A DNA stretch of 64,000 bases from Planctomycetaceae bacterium (lineage in GTDB: Bacteria; Planctomycetota; Planctomycetia; Planctomycetales; Planctomycetaceae). The stretch covers positions 310,001 through 374,000 of the forward strand of contig JAWKUA010000002.1 of assembly GCA_041398785.1 (NCBI GenBank). Direction: 5' to 3'. This document shows positions 54,998-62,965 of the stretch, piece by piece. Below the pieces are notes generated by a model. That model had not been told where the DNA came from and searched no databases. It saw nothing but the letters and a program-made list of their open reading frames with translations. Every line of letters starts with the position of its first letter. Within the stretch, counting starts at the first letter, position 1. Both the position numbers and the translations under genes were made by a program.

Positions 54998-56260
54998 ATG
55001 CCGATGCGAATTCCCGGCGATGAGTGGATTTCGGACTGGAACGCGGCGGCGGACCGCGAGAGATCGCTGTGCGTGGCGTGGCTGATGAATCCCGGCGACC
55101 CGCCTCGCCAAAACGTCCGGCTCACGGTCTGCGGCACTCTGGTTTCCGAGACCACCGGTGTGGCGGACGATGAACAATCCGACGTGATTCCCTGCGTCCT
55201 GATTCCGCGGCTGATGAACGCACACACGCACCTGGAGTTTTCAGACCTCCGGAAGCCTCTGCAACCGGCGGAACCGTTCACGGACTGGATCCGGGCCGTC
55301 ATTCACTACCGACGCGACCACGCACCGGACGGTGTCAGCGGCATCCGCCGTGGACTGGGGGAATGCGCCCGGAACGGCACGTCGTTCGTCGGTGAGATCA
55401 CAACGACGGCAGAATCGGAAGCCGCTTATCATTCGGAAGCCGGCGTCGACGTGCTCAGCTTTCGGGAACTGATTGGATTTCTGCCGGAACAGATTGATTC
55501 GCAGCTAGCCGCTGCCTCAGCACACCTGGCGAAGGACGCGGAGCCTGGCATTTCGCGAGGTCTGAGTCCCCACGCACCGTACAGCGTCCATCCGGACTTG
55601 TTCGCCGCCGCAGTTGAACTCGCCGCACTGCATGACGTTCCCGTTGCGATGCACCTGGCGGAAACTCGGGATGAACTGCAACTGCTGCAAAACGGCACCG
55701 GGCGATTCGTCGACTTTCTCAGGGAACTGGGAATCTGGCGACCCGATGTCATCGCAGCGGATTCAGCACCGCTGCGATACCTGGAAAAGCTGTCGCACCT
55801 GCGCGCGAGTCTGGTGGTTCACGGCAACCATCTGAGCGACAACGAACTTCGGTTTCTTTGCCGAAATCCACACGTGGCGACGGTGTACTGCCCGCGAACA
55901 CACGGCTATTTCGGCCACACGCTTCATCCCTGGAAGAAGCTCGTGGCCGGCGGAGCCACCGTGCTGATCGGCACCGACAGCCGCGCTTCCAATCCGGATC
56001 TGAGTCTCTGGAAGGAACTGCAGCATCTGGCGCGACTGCCGGACACGCTTCCCTGGCCGCGACTGCTGCAACTGGCCACCACAGTTCCGTCCGCAGCGCT
56101 TCAACGGAATCACCAGCCGCTGCGCGCCGGCAATCCGGCGGACGGAGTCCTGATCGCCTGTGAAGCGGATTCCGAGGGGCAATTGAACTCCGCTCTGGCT
56201 GAGCCATCTTCGCAGCCGATCGCTGTGTTGTGTCACGGCACGCTGACGTCGTCGGCATGA
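54998..56260 (+). CDS. Amidohydrolase (SsnA/MtaD-like metal-dependent deaminase/chlorohydrolase family)
   Basis: A 420-residue cytoplasmic amidohydrolase. The N-terminal beta-subdomain is followed by PRLMNAHTHLEFSDL (HxH), a catalytic-pocket region LSPHAPYSVHPDL (His), AMHLAETRDELQLL (His/Glu), VVHGNHLSDNEL (His) and VLIGTDSRASNPDLSL (metal Asp). The terminal CPRTHGYFGHTLHPWKKLVAGGATVL is typical of the guanine deaminase/SsnA/Mtad group acting on cyclic amidines or aminopurine-like substrates. Substrate unknown; aminofutalosine or methylthioadenosine-type deamination are possibilities that cannot be tested here. It begins 62 bp after the spermidine-synthase-like gene, same strand. Confidence 0.87.
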   Translation: MPMRIPGDEWISDWNAAADRERSLCVAWLMNPGDPPRQNVRLTVCGTLVSETTGVADDEQSDVIPCVLIPRLMNAHTHLEFSDLRKPLQPAEPFTDWIRAVIHYRRDHAPDGVSGIRRGLGECARNGTSFVGEITTTAESEAAYHSEAGVDVLSFRELIGFLPEQIDSQLAAASAHLAKDAEPGISRGLSPHAPYSVHPDLFAAAVELAALHDVPVAMHLAETRDELQLLQNGTGRFVDFLRELGIWRPDVIAADSAPLRYLEKLSHLRASLVVHGNHLSDNELRFLCRNPHVATVYCPRTHGYFGHTLHPWKKLVAGGATVLIGTDSRASNPDLSLWKELQHLARLPDTLPWPRLLQLATTVPSAALQRNHQPLRAGNPADGVLIACEADSEGQLNSALAEPSSQPIAVLCHGTLTSSA

Positions 56261-56376
56261 AACACGTTGATTCAGAAATCTCGCGATGCGATCGCCTGGC
56301 AGCCGCCTTTGATCGGACTTCCGCAGGCTGGTAGTCTTCGCGGAAAATCCACGTTCAGGACGGCAAAGCGATCATC

Positions 56377-57123
56377 ATGAAGACAGCCATCGTTACCGGA
56401 GCAGGCTCGGGCATCGGGCGAGCCGTTTCGCTCGCGTTCCTGGCCGAAGGATACCGTGTCGTACTTGCCGGCCGTCGACAGGATGCACTTCAGGAAACCG
56501 CCGAGCTGGCGGGTGATGCCGCTGGCTCCGCTGTCGTGGTTCCGACCGATGTCCGCGACGCGTCGTTTGTTGCCCGTCTCTTCGACACCGTCGCGGAACG
56601 TTTCGGACGGTTGGATGTTCTGTTCAACAACGCGGGTGTCGGAGCACCGGCCGTAGAGCTCACGGAACTGACCCTGGAACAGTGGCAGGCAGTGGTCGAC
56701 GTGAATCTGACCGGCATGTTCCTGTGTACTCAGCACGCGTTCCGCATGATGAAGGAACAGCGGCCGCAGGGCGGACGGATCATCAACAACGGATCGATCT
56801 CCGCCGACAGACCACGGCCGAATTCGGCACCGTATACCGCCACGAAACACGCTGTCACAGGACTGTCCAAGTCGACTCAACTGGACGGACGGAAATACAA
56901 TATCGCCTGCAGCCAGATCGACATCGGCAACGCCGCCACGACGCTGACTGAGAAAATGAAGGACGGAGTTCCGCAGGCAGACGGATCGGTTGCCGTCGAA
57001 CCCACGATGAGTGCGGTCGACGTTGCCAGAGCCGTCGTCTACATGGCAGGACTGCCGCTGTCAGCCAACGTTCCGTTCATGACCGTGATGGCAACGACAA
57101 TGCCGCTGATCGGACGCGGATAG
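56377..57123 (+). CDS. Short-chain dehydrogenase/reductase
   Basis: A 248-residue classical SDR with the cofactor motif TGAGSGIGRA, Asp-Arg region (LAGRRQDAL), NNAG (DVLFNNAGVG), the catalytic Ser in NNGSISADRPRP and YTATK (Tyr and Lys). The C-terminus lies as usual (ADVARAVVYMAGLP-like: AVDVARAVVYMAGLP; NVPFMTVMATTMPLIGRG). It oxidises or reduces a hydroxyl/keto group with NAD(P)(H). It follows the amidohydrolase by 116 bp and precedes the PilZ gene by 10 bp, so it may be cotranscribed with PilZ. Substrate unknown. Confidence 0.94.
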   Translation: MKTAIVTGAGSGIGRAVSLAFLAEGYRVVLAGRRQDALQETAELAGDAAGSAVVVPTDVRDASFVARLFDTVAERFGRLDVLFNNAGVGAPAVELTELTLEQWQAVVDVNLTGMFLCTQHAFRMMKEQRPQGGRIINNGSISADRPRPNSAPYTATKHAVTGLSKSTQLDGRKYNIACSQIDIGNAATTLTEKMKDGVPQADGSVAVEPTMSAVDVARAVVYMAGLPLSANVPFMTVMATTMPLIGRG

Positions 57124-57133
57124 GAGTCTCGGA

Positions 57134-57490
57134 GTGTCAGAGCTGCCCGCGAAAGGATCTGAACGTCAATTCTACCGCGTAACGTTTCCCGTCGTGGAAC
57201 GACCGTGGTTTCAGATCGACGGACGCAGGTACGAAGTCATCGACGTGTCGGAATACGGTGTGAAGTTCCTCCATTCCAACTCCGAGAGTTTCTCACCAGG
57301 CAGGGCAGTGCAGGGCACAATTCTCTTCCACGACGGAACCAGCAGCGCCGTTTCAGGCAACGTCCTGCGAACTCTGAACCTGCGCCATGTCAGCGAATGC
57401 ATCGTTCAACTGACAACGGGTGTCCCGCTGAGTCAGATCACCGCACAGCAAAGGTATCTGAAGCAGAAGTTCCCCGGCAGAAAGCAGTGA
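57134..57490 (+). CDS. PilZ-domain protein (c-di-GMP receptor candidate)
   Basis: A 118-residue protein starting at GTG (57134), supported by GGAG a few bases before. The PilZ elements are visible: RQFYRV (RxxxR) and DVSEYGVKFL (D-x-S-x-x-G), followed by the beta-barrel strands (VQGTILFHDG; VSGNVLRTLN; CIVQLTTGVP) and a basic C-terminus. c-di-GMP binding at the RxxxR/DxSxxG pair is the general rule of the family. It lies directly after the SDR (10 bp), and the next gene is on the opposite strand. Its effector target is unknown. Confidence 0.88.
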   Translation: MSELPAKGSERQFYRVTFPVVERPWFQIDGRRYEVIDVSEYGVKFLHSNSESFSPGRAVQGTILFHDGTSSAVSGNVLRTLNLRHVSECIVQLTTGVPLSQITAQQRYLKQKFPGRKQ

Positions 57491-57651
57491 CGCTCAGGCA
57501 AAGGACGCCGAGTGGCTCGATTTCAGGGCTCCTGCTTGGGAACGCCTCGTCTGCGATGTCCCGCTCGCTTCGCCGCGCTCTGCCAGGCACCGGTTGCGTA
57601 TCCGGATCCATCGAATCGCGCCCGACAAACGACTGGCCTGCGATTGTCCGA

Positions 57652-58833
57652 TCAGTGCTGCACGACCTTCTTCAGCACGACAACGGCTCCGGCAAGGATG
57701 ATCGCGTTGGGAACCCACATCGACCACCACGGTTCGATCGTGCCGGTCTTCGAAAGATTCCCCATCAGAAACATCACGGGATAATAAACCAGCAGGATCG
57801 GCAGAAAACACATGATGAAGCTGGTAATGAACTGGCGGCGAGCCTGATACACAGCAAACGGACCTCCCAGCAGCGTAAAGAACAGGCAACTGCCCGCCAT
57901 CGCAAAGCGGCCATGGATCTCCGTTCGAATCCGGCGCTGCATAAACGTCTGAGACCGCTCCTGCGTTGCGAAAGACTCAAGCTGCTGCCCCATCAACTGT
58001 TCGAAGTCACCCGTCATCAGCAGCATGGCTGCCTGCTGCCGCTGTTGTTGCCGGCTGGTCAGAATGTCGTCAAATAACTTTTCAAGTTCTTCGCGAAGCG
58101 TCGTCACGGTCATGTGCCGGGCACTCACGCGGCCAAGTTCTTCCTTCATGTCGAACGTGTGCTCGTACTCTTCCCAGCTACCGCCGATATCCCGGCCGGG
58201 AATGCTCAGATTCGCGTGCAGCATCCTGATCCGGCCCTTGCGGTTCTTTACATCGAAGCCGATTTCCGCGGCTCTGGCCGTCACCGTGATCTGCTGGTGA
58301 TCTCTGTTGCGGTAGCGAAACGTCGGTTCGATCAGAATCCGATCCCGAACGTCGTGAACTGTGATCGAAAAGCCGTCTTCCGGATCGCTGATGTAGTGCT
58401 GAGACGCCAGCATATCCAGGAAGATGTCCTCCATCGCCTGAGTCACCACGCGTTCGATGTTCGTGACGGCCCACGGAATTGCGTTGTTGGTCAGCCCGAA
58501 CGATGCCAGCGTCAGAACCGCTCCCAGCAGGAACGCCGGAGCCAGCAGTCGAATCGGATTGACTCCCGCCGCCTTGGCCGCCGTGATTTCCAGATCTCCG
58601 GCCAGCCGCCCGTAAACGACGGTCACGGCCAGCAGCAGCGTCGCGGGAATCGTAAACGGCAGCATACTGGGAACGACATACGGCGCAATCTGAATGATCT
58701 GCAGCGGCCCCAGACCGCGTTCCGTCGCCTCCCGCAGCAGCCCGACAAAGACCAGCATCACCGTTAGTGCGATCACCAGCAGGCTGAACACGCGCAGCAA
58801 TTCAGCCAGAATGTACCGCTGCAGCAGCTTCAT
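57652..58833 (-). CDS. LptF/LptG-family permease
   Basis: A 393-residue YjgP/YjgQ protein with six transmembrane segments split by a periplasmic domain: N-terminal LQRYILAELLRVFSLLVIALTVML and PFTIPATLLLAVTVVYGRLAGDLEITAAKAAGV, a beta-jellyroll domain, and C-terminal helices (FAMAGSCLFFTLLGGPFAV; RQFITSFIMCFLPILLVYY; WWSMWVPNAIILAGAVVVL). LptF and LptG form the inner-membrane permease that extracts lipopolysaccharide for LptB2-driven transport. Here a single paralogue is seen, so it may pair with a copy elsewhere. It is transcribed alone. The adjacent 505-residue-frame lipoprotein gene is divergent with about 220 bp between. Confidence 0.92.
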   Translation of the reverse strand: MKLLQRYILAELLRVFSLLVIALTVMLVFVGLLREATERGLGPLQIIQIAPYVVPSMLPFTIPATLLLAVTVVYGRLAGDLEITAAKAAGVNPIRLLAPAFLLGAVLTLASFGLTNNAIPWAVTNIERVVTQAMEDIFLDMLASQHYISDPEDGFSITVHDVRDRILIEPTFRYRNRDHQQITVTARAAEIGFDVKNRKGRIRMLHANLSIPGRDIGGSWEEYEHTFDMKEELGRVSARHMTVTTLREELEKLFDDILTSRQQQRQQAAMLLMTGDFEQLMGQQLESFATQERSQTFMQRRIRTEIHGRFAMAGSCLFFTLLGGPFAVYQARRQFITSFIMCFLPILLVYYPVMFLMGNLSKTGTIEPWWSMWVPNAIILAGAVVVLKKVVQH

Positions 58834-59054
58834 GCGTCGCCGCCTCCGTGCACCAACGAAAATCCTCCTGCAAAAATGCCGGTTTTTCGGCGTCTCGCAT
58901 TGCCAACGACCGCAGATTACGTGCCCTGACCGATGCCAACAACATCAGTTTTGTGCCGCAAACCGCCGGTCGCTGGCCGTCCGCCGGACTTCGGATTTAC
59001 CTGATCCGGGCATCGCTGTTATTTTCCGGACTGCATACGACGTCGATTCCACGG

Positions 59055-60365
59055 ATGGAAAGCATGCCGGATATGATCACTACAAAGTCGCTCACCGCTG
59101 CCTGCCTGCTGTTCGCGGGATTCCTGATTGGCTGCGACCATTCGGATTCAGACGCCTCGACATCCGCCGACGCTGACAGCGCCTTGCTGGACGAACTTCT
59201 GGGAAGCCCGGACACAGCATCTGAATCCGGCAGCGAAACGGCAGGAAAACCCAACCCGGCAACTCCCGTCACACTCACCGCGCGGGGAGAACGGCTGGAG
59301 CTTCGGTTGCAGCCCGGCGACCGGTTTCCGCTGATTAAGACGATCGAACAGACCCTGATCCAGAAGTCGGAAGCCTATCCGGCGATGGCTCGCACCAGAC
59401 TGGAACTCAGCATGGCGATCGACGTGCGCGAAGTCCGGCCCGACGCGATCCTGATGTCGGTCAGCTATTCACGCATCGGGTATTCGCACGACATCAATGG
59501 TCAGCGGATCGTCTTCGATTCCGACACGCATCAGGGCCGGGTTCCGGACGACGTGATTCCCTACGCCGGGATGGTCGGCAACGGCTTTTCATTCTGGCTG
59601 GGCCGGGACAACAGGATCCGCGAACTTGTGGATTACGATGCCTTTCTGGAACGCTGCGTCCGGCATGTGCCGATTGAACGGCGACAGTCGCTGCTGGCCG
59701 AAATCTCGACGCGATTCGGCGACGACGGAGTTGCCAATTTCGTGGACGACACCATCGGCCTGCTGCCGTACAACACCGACGTCGACGCGGACTCCGCAAC
59801 GCGGGTCGTCACCGGCGACGTGTGGACTCGCGAACGCCGACTCATGCAGCCCGTGCCCATTTACCTGACTTCCACCTATCGGCTCGTGTCGCTCGACGAT
59901 GACACCGCCGAAATCGATATCACCGGCCGAATCGCGTCGGGAGAAACCTATCGTGACGTTAACTCCCAACAGAAGTCGGGAGTCAGGATTCTTGGCGGTC
60001 AGAGCATCGGAAGCTGCATCGTCGACCGGGCGACAGGACTTCCGCTGGAACTGAACCGCACACGCTTCCTGAACATGGAAGTCACCACGGAAGACAACGA
60101 ACGCGTCACGCAGGACAAGCAGATCGTGACCACCATCCGCGCGTTCCCGCAGGCAAGAGGCCCCGTCGTGCAGAATGCGCAGCCGGCAGACAGCCGCCAA
60201 ATGTCCGGCTCACAGCCAGCGACACCGGGCCAGCCGATTTCCTCAGTGCGACTCGGGACCGAAATCCAGCCGGTGTCGGCGGCCGACGTATCCGGCCAAT
60301 CGCAGAACGCCACCGCGATCCCGACGACTTCCGACGGCACCGCACAAGCTGTCTACCCGCAGTAA
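59055..60365 (+). CDS. Hypothetical lipoprotein, possibly DUF6263-like
   Basis: The start at 59055 (MESMPDMITTKSLTAACLLF) gives a lipobox (LIGC, Cys about residue 25). The longer frame from 58848 lacks a signal. The 436-residue product is beta-rich: LELRLQPGDRFPLIKTIEQTL, TRLELSMAIDVREVRPD, VWTRERRLMQPVPIYLTSTY. The LKPGD-x-F...T-x-E-Q pattern recalls the DUF6263 family, which I know mainly from planctomycetes and Bacteroidetes; the assignment is tentative. A Pro/Thr/Gln-rich C-terminal tail follows. A periplasmic or outer-membrane-anchored location is likely. Function unknown. It is divergent from the LptF/G permease. Confidence 0.7.
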   Translation: MESMPDMITTKSLTAACLLFAGFLIGCDHSDSDASTSADADSALLDELLGSPDTASESGSETAGKPNPATPVTLTARGERLELRLQPGDRFPLIKTIEQTLIQKSEAYPAMARTRLELSMAIDVREVRPDAILMSVSYSRIGYSHDINGQRIVFDSDTHQGRVPDDVIPYAGMVGNGFSFWLGRDNRIRELVDYDAFLERCVRHVPIERRQSLLAEISTRFGDDGVANFVDDTIGLLPYNTDVDADSATRVVTGDVWTRERRLMQPVPIYLTSTYRLVSLDDDTAEIDITGRIASGETYRDVNSQQKSGVRILGGQSIGSCIVDRATGLPLELNRTRFLNMEVTTEDNERVTQDKQIVTTIRAFPQARGPVVQNAQPADSRQMSGSQPATPGQPISSVRLGTEIQPVSAADVSGQSQNATAIPTTSDGTAQAVYPQ

Positions 60366-60614
60366 ATCCGCTCGCCGAACGCAACCGTTTGGCCTGCGTG
60401 ATCGCGTGATGACGGTCGAATGGCGTAGTTGCCGTCTGTCTCGGCGCGATTGAGCTGCGGTTCAGAACACGACCATCACCCACGCGGAGAGCAGGCCAGG
60501 AGGCGCCGAAACGTTTGGAATTGCCTGGGGTCGTTTGGTACCATCAGCGTTCCCGCCTTACCGCTTCCGCGTTCCCGCATCGCTGGGGACAAACCCCTGC
60601 CGCGTGTTTCATCC

Positions 60615-62798
60615 ATGACCGGTTTTCGAATCATCCTGGCTGCACTGCCGGTTTTGGCGTTTCATGCCGCAGTGAGCGCCGCGGAACCAGTCGATTTCGT
60701 GAACGACCTGCAGCCGGTGCTGACGAAGTTCGGATGCAATTCCGGACCATGCCACGGGAAAGCCAGAGGGCAGGGAGGGTTTCAGCTTTCCCTGCTGGGC
60801 TTTGATCCGGATGCTGACTACGAAGCAATCGTTAAGGAAGGACGAGGTCGGCGGATATTCCCGGCGTCCCCGGAACAAAGCCTGTTCGTCCTGAAGCCGG
60901 TTGCTGCGACACCTCACGGCGGAGGCCGCCGGTTTGAAGTCGGCAGTCCCGAACATGAACTCTTCCTGAACTGGGTCCGACAGGGATCACCGCGACAGAT
61001 CACCGATGCGGCGAAACTGACTTCGATCACCGTCGAACCGACTTCCGCCGTGATGGCGACCGGCGACACCGTTTCCCTTGTCGTCACCGGTCATTACGAC
61101 GACGGCAGCACGCGGGATGTGACGCGGCTGACGTCGTTTCAGTCGAACGAAGCTCCGATTGCATCCGTTGACGATTCCGGTCTGACAACGGCCGGCATCG
61201 TCACAGGCGAAGCAGCCGTCATGGCGCGCTACATGTACCAGATGGCCGTCTGCACAGTCACGGTGCCCCTGCCGGGCGACGTCCCCGCCGACGTTTACGC
61301 CCGCCTGCCGCGAAACAACTTCATCGACGATCATGTCTGGAACAAACTGGAAACGCTGAGAATCACGCCCTCCGAAACGTGCGAAGATCATACGTTTCTG
61401 CGTCGAGCCACCACGGACATCTGCGGACGCATTCCGACTCCGGACGAAGTGACAGCGTTCCTGGCCGACGAATCCCCGGACAAGCGTCCGAAGCTTGTCG
61501 ACCGGCTGCTGGAAGAACCTGACTTCGCAGATCACTGGGCCAACAAATGGGTCGACCTGCTGCGGCCGAATCCGTACCGAGTCGGCATCAAGGCCGTTCT
61601 GAATTACGACGACTGGATCCGTCGGTCGTTTCATGAACGAAAGCCGTGGGACCAGTTCGTCCGGGAACTCATCACGGCCGAAGGCAGCACGTTTCGTAAC
61701 GGGGCGGTCACGATGTTCCGCGATCGGCGTTCACCCGACGAACTGACGACGCTGGTCAGCCAATTATTCATCGGCGTGCGTCTGGAGTGTGCAAAGTGCC
61801 ATCACCATCCGTTTGAAGTCTGGGGCCAGGACGACTTTTACAGCTTCGCGGCGTACTTCGCGAAACTGGATCGCAAGGGTACGGGCGTGTCGCCGCCGAT
61901 TTCAGGTTCCGAAGAGTTTTTCTTCGCCGGATCGAAGGGCAGCGTAAAACATCCTCTGACGAATCAGGTGATGACGCCGCGTCCGCTGTTCGGTGAAGCC
62001 GCTGCACCTGACGCCGTCGACGATCCGCGCGAGGTGCTGGCCGACTGGATCACCTCACCGCAGAATCATCTGTTCGCGCAGGTCATGGCCAATCGCGTCT
62101 GGGCGGACATGATGGGGCGCGGCCTGGTCGACCCCGTCGATGACTTCCGTGCCACGAATCCTCCCGCGAATGCGCCGCTGCTGGAAGATCTGGGTAATGC
62201 CTTTCGCGACTCAGGATTTTCGCTCACGGAGCTGATTCGCGTCATTGCCAATTCGCACGTCTATCAGCTCAGTTCGCTGCCCGGCGAACGCAACATCGCC
62301 GACACGCGGAACTATTCCCGCCATTACCGGCATCGGCTGCGAGCGGAAGTGCTGCTGGACGGCGTCGCACAGGTGACCGGCATTCCGCAGGAATTCGATG
62401 CCATGCCGCCGGAATCGACGGCCAAACAAATCTGGACGCACCGCACGGCGTCGCTGTTTCTGGACACCTTCGGACGCCCCGACCCGAATCAGGATCCGCC
62501 CTGCGAACGCACCACGGATTCCACCGTCGTTCAACGGCTGCATCTGATGAACAGCGAACAACTTCACGGCCAGATCTCCAGCGATGCGTGCCGAGCCGCA
62601 AAGCTGGCGGAATCAGAAGAGTCACCCGACGAAATCACCGTCTTTCTGTATCATCTCATCTACGGACGAAACCCGACCGACGACGAACGGAACACCTGCG
62701 TCTGTCTGTTTGAAGCCGATGGTGCCAATCGACGCAACGTGATCGAAGACCTGATGTGGGCAATGTTGAATACTCCGGAGTTCGTGATTCAGGACTAG
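60615..62798 (+). CDS. Planctomycete cytochrome/DUF1549/DUF1553 protein with Big2-like domain
   Basis: The start at 60615 opens a signal peptide (MTGFRIILAALPVLAFHAAV); the open frame upstream encodes no signal. The 727-residue product has a haem-like motif C41NSGPC46H47 (CX4CH, spacing seen in this family), then a Big2-like beta domain (ITVEPTSAVMATGDTVSLVV; SIASVDDSGLTTAG-like IASVDDSGLTTAG), DUF1549 (HTFLRRATTDICGRIPTPDEV; VDRLLEEPDFADHWANKWVDLL) and DUF1553 (VLADWITSPQNHLFAQVMANRVWADMMGRG, shown in part). The Cys-rich ECAKCHHHPFEVWG site is also family-typical. It pairs with the DUF1501 gene downstream, across the inverted-repeat element. Periplasmic; biochemical activity unproven. Confidence 0.92.
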   Translation: MTGFRIILAALPVLAFHAAVSAAEPVDFVNDLQPVLTKFGCNSGPCHGKARGQGGFQLSLLGFDPDADYEAIVKEGRGRRIFPASPEQSLFVLKPVAATPHGGGRRFEVGSPEHELFLNWVRQGSPRQITDAAKLTSITVEPTSAVMATGDTVSLVVTGHYDDGSTRDVTRLTSFQSNEAPIASVDDSGLTTAGIVTGEAAVMARYMYQMAVCTVTVPLPGDVPADVYARLPRNNFIDDHVWNKLETLRITPSETCEDHTFLRRATTDICGRIPTPDEVTAFLADESPDKRPKLVDRLLEEPDFADHWANKWVDLLRPNPYRVGIKAVLNYDDWIRRSFHERKPWDQFVRELITAEGSTFRNGAVTMFRDRRSPDELTTLVSQLFIGVRLECAKCHHHPFEVWGQDDFYSFAAYFAKLDRKGTGVSPPISGSEEFFFAGSKGSVKHPLTNQVMTPRPLFGEAAAPDAVDDPREVLADWITSPQNHLFAQVMANRVWADMMGRGLVDPVDDFRATNPPANAPLLEDLGNAFRDSGFSLTELIRVIANSHVYQLSSLPGERNIADTRNYSRHYRHRLRAEVLLDGVAQVTGIPQEFDAMPPESTAKQIWTHRTASLFLDTFGRPDPNQDPPCERTTDSTVVQRLHLMNSEQLHGQISSDACRAAKLAESEESPDEITVFLYHLIYGRNPTDDERNTCVCLFEADGANRRNVIEDLMWAMLNTPEFVIQD

Positions 62799-62802
62799 CA
62801 TG

Positions 62803-62950
62803 TTTAACCGCGACCCTTGGGGAGCGCTTTGCTCACGGCGTTACACGACTACAGAAAACTCTCAGCGAAATTCACCGAGTTGCAAGGATCAAGAGCCTGG
62901 GACCGAACGCATCCGCTAAAGCACCGCGCTCGCCAGGGCTCGCGGTTAAA
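62803..62950. repeat. Inverted-repeat-bounded 148-bp element (MITE/REP-like)
   Basis: TTTAACCGCGA (62803-62813) is repeated exactly in inverse as TCGCGGTTAAA (62940-62950). Beyond these 11-bp ends the arms continue for about 30 bases with only a few mismatches (inner bases CCCTTGGGGAGCGC on the left, matching GCGCTCGCCAGGG complement on the right). The element lies in the gap between the cytochrome gene stop and the DUF1501 start and encodes no protein. Confidence 0.6.
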
Positions 62951-62965
62951 CTGGAGAGTACTCCT

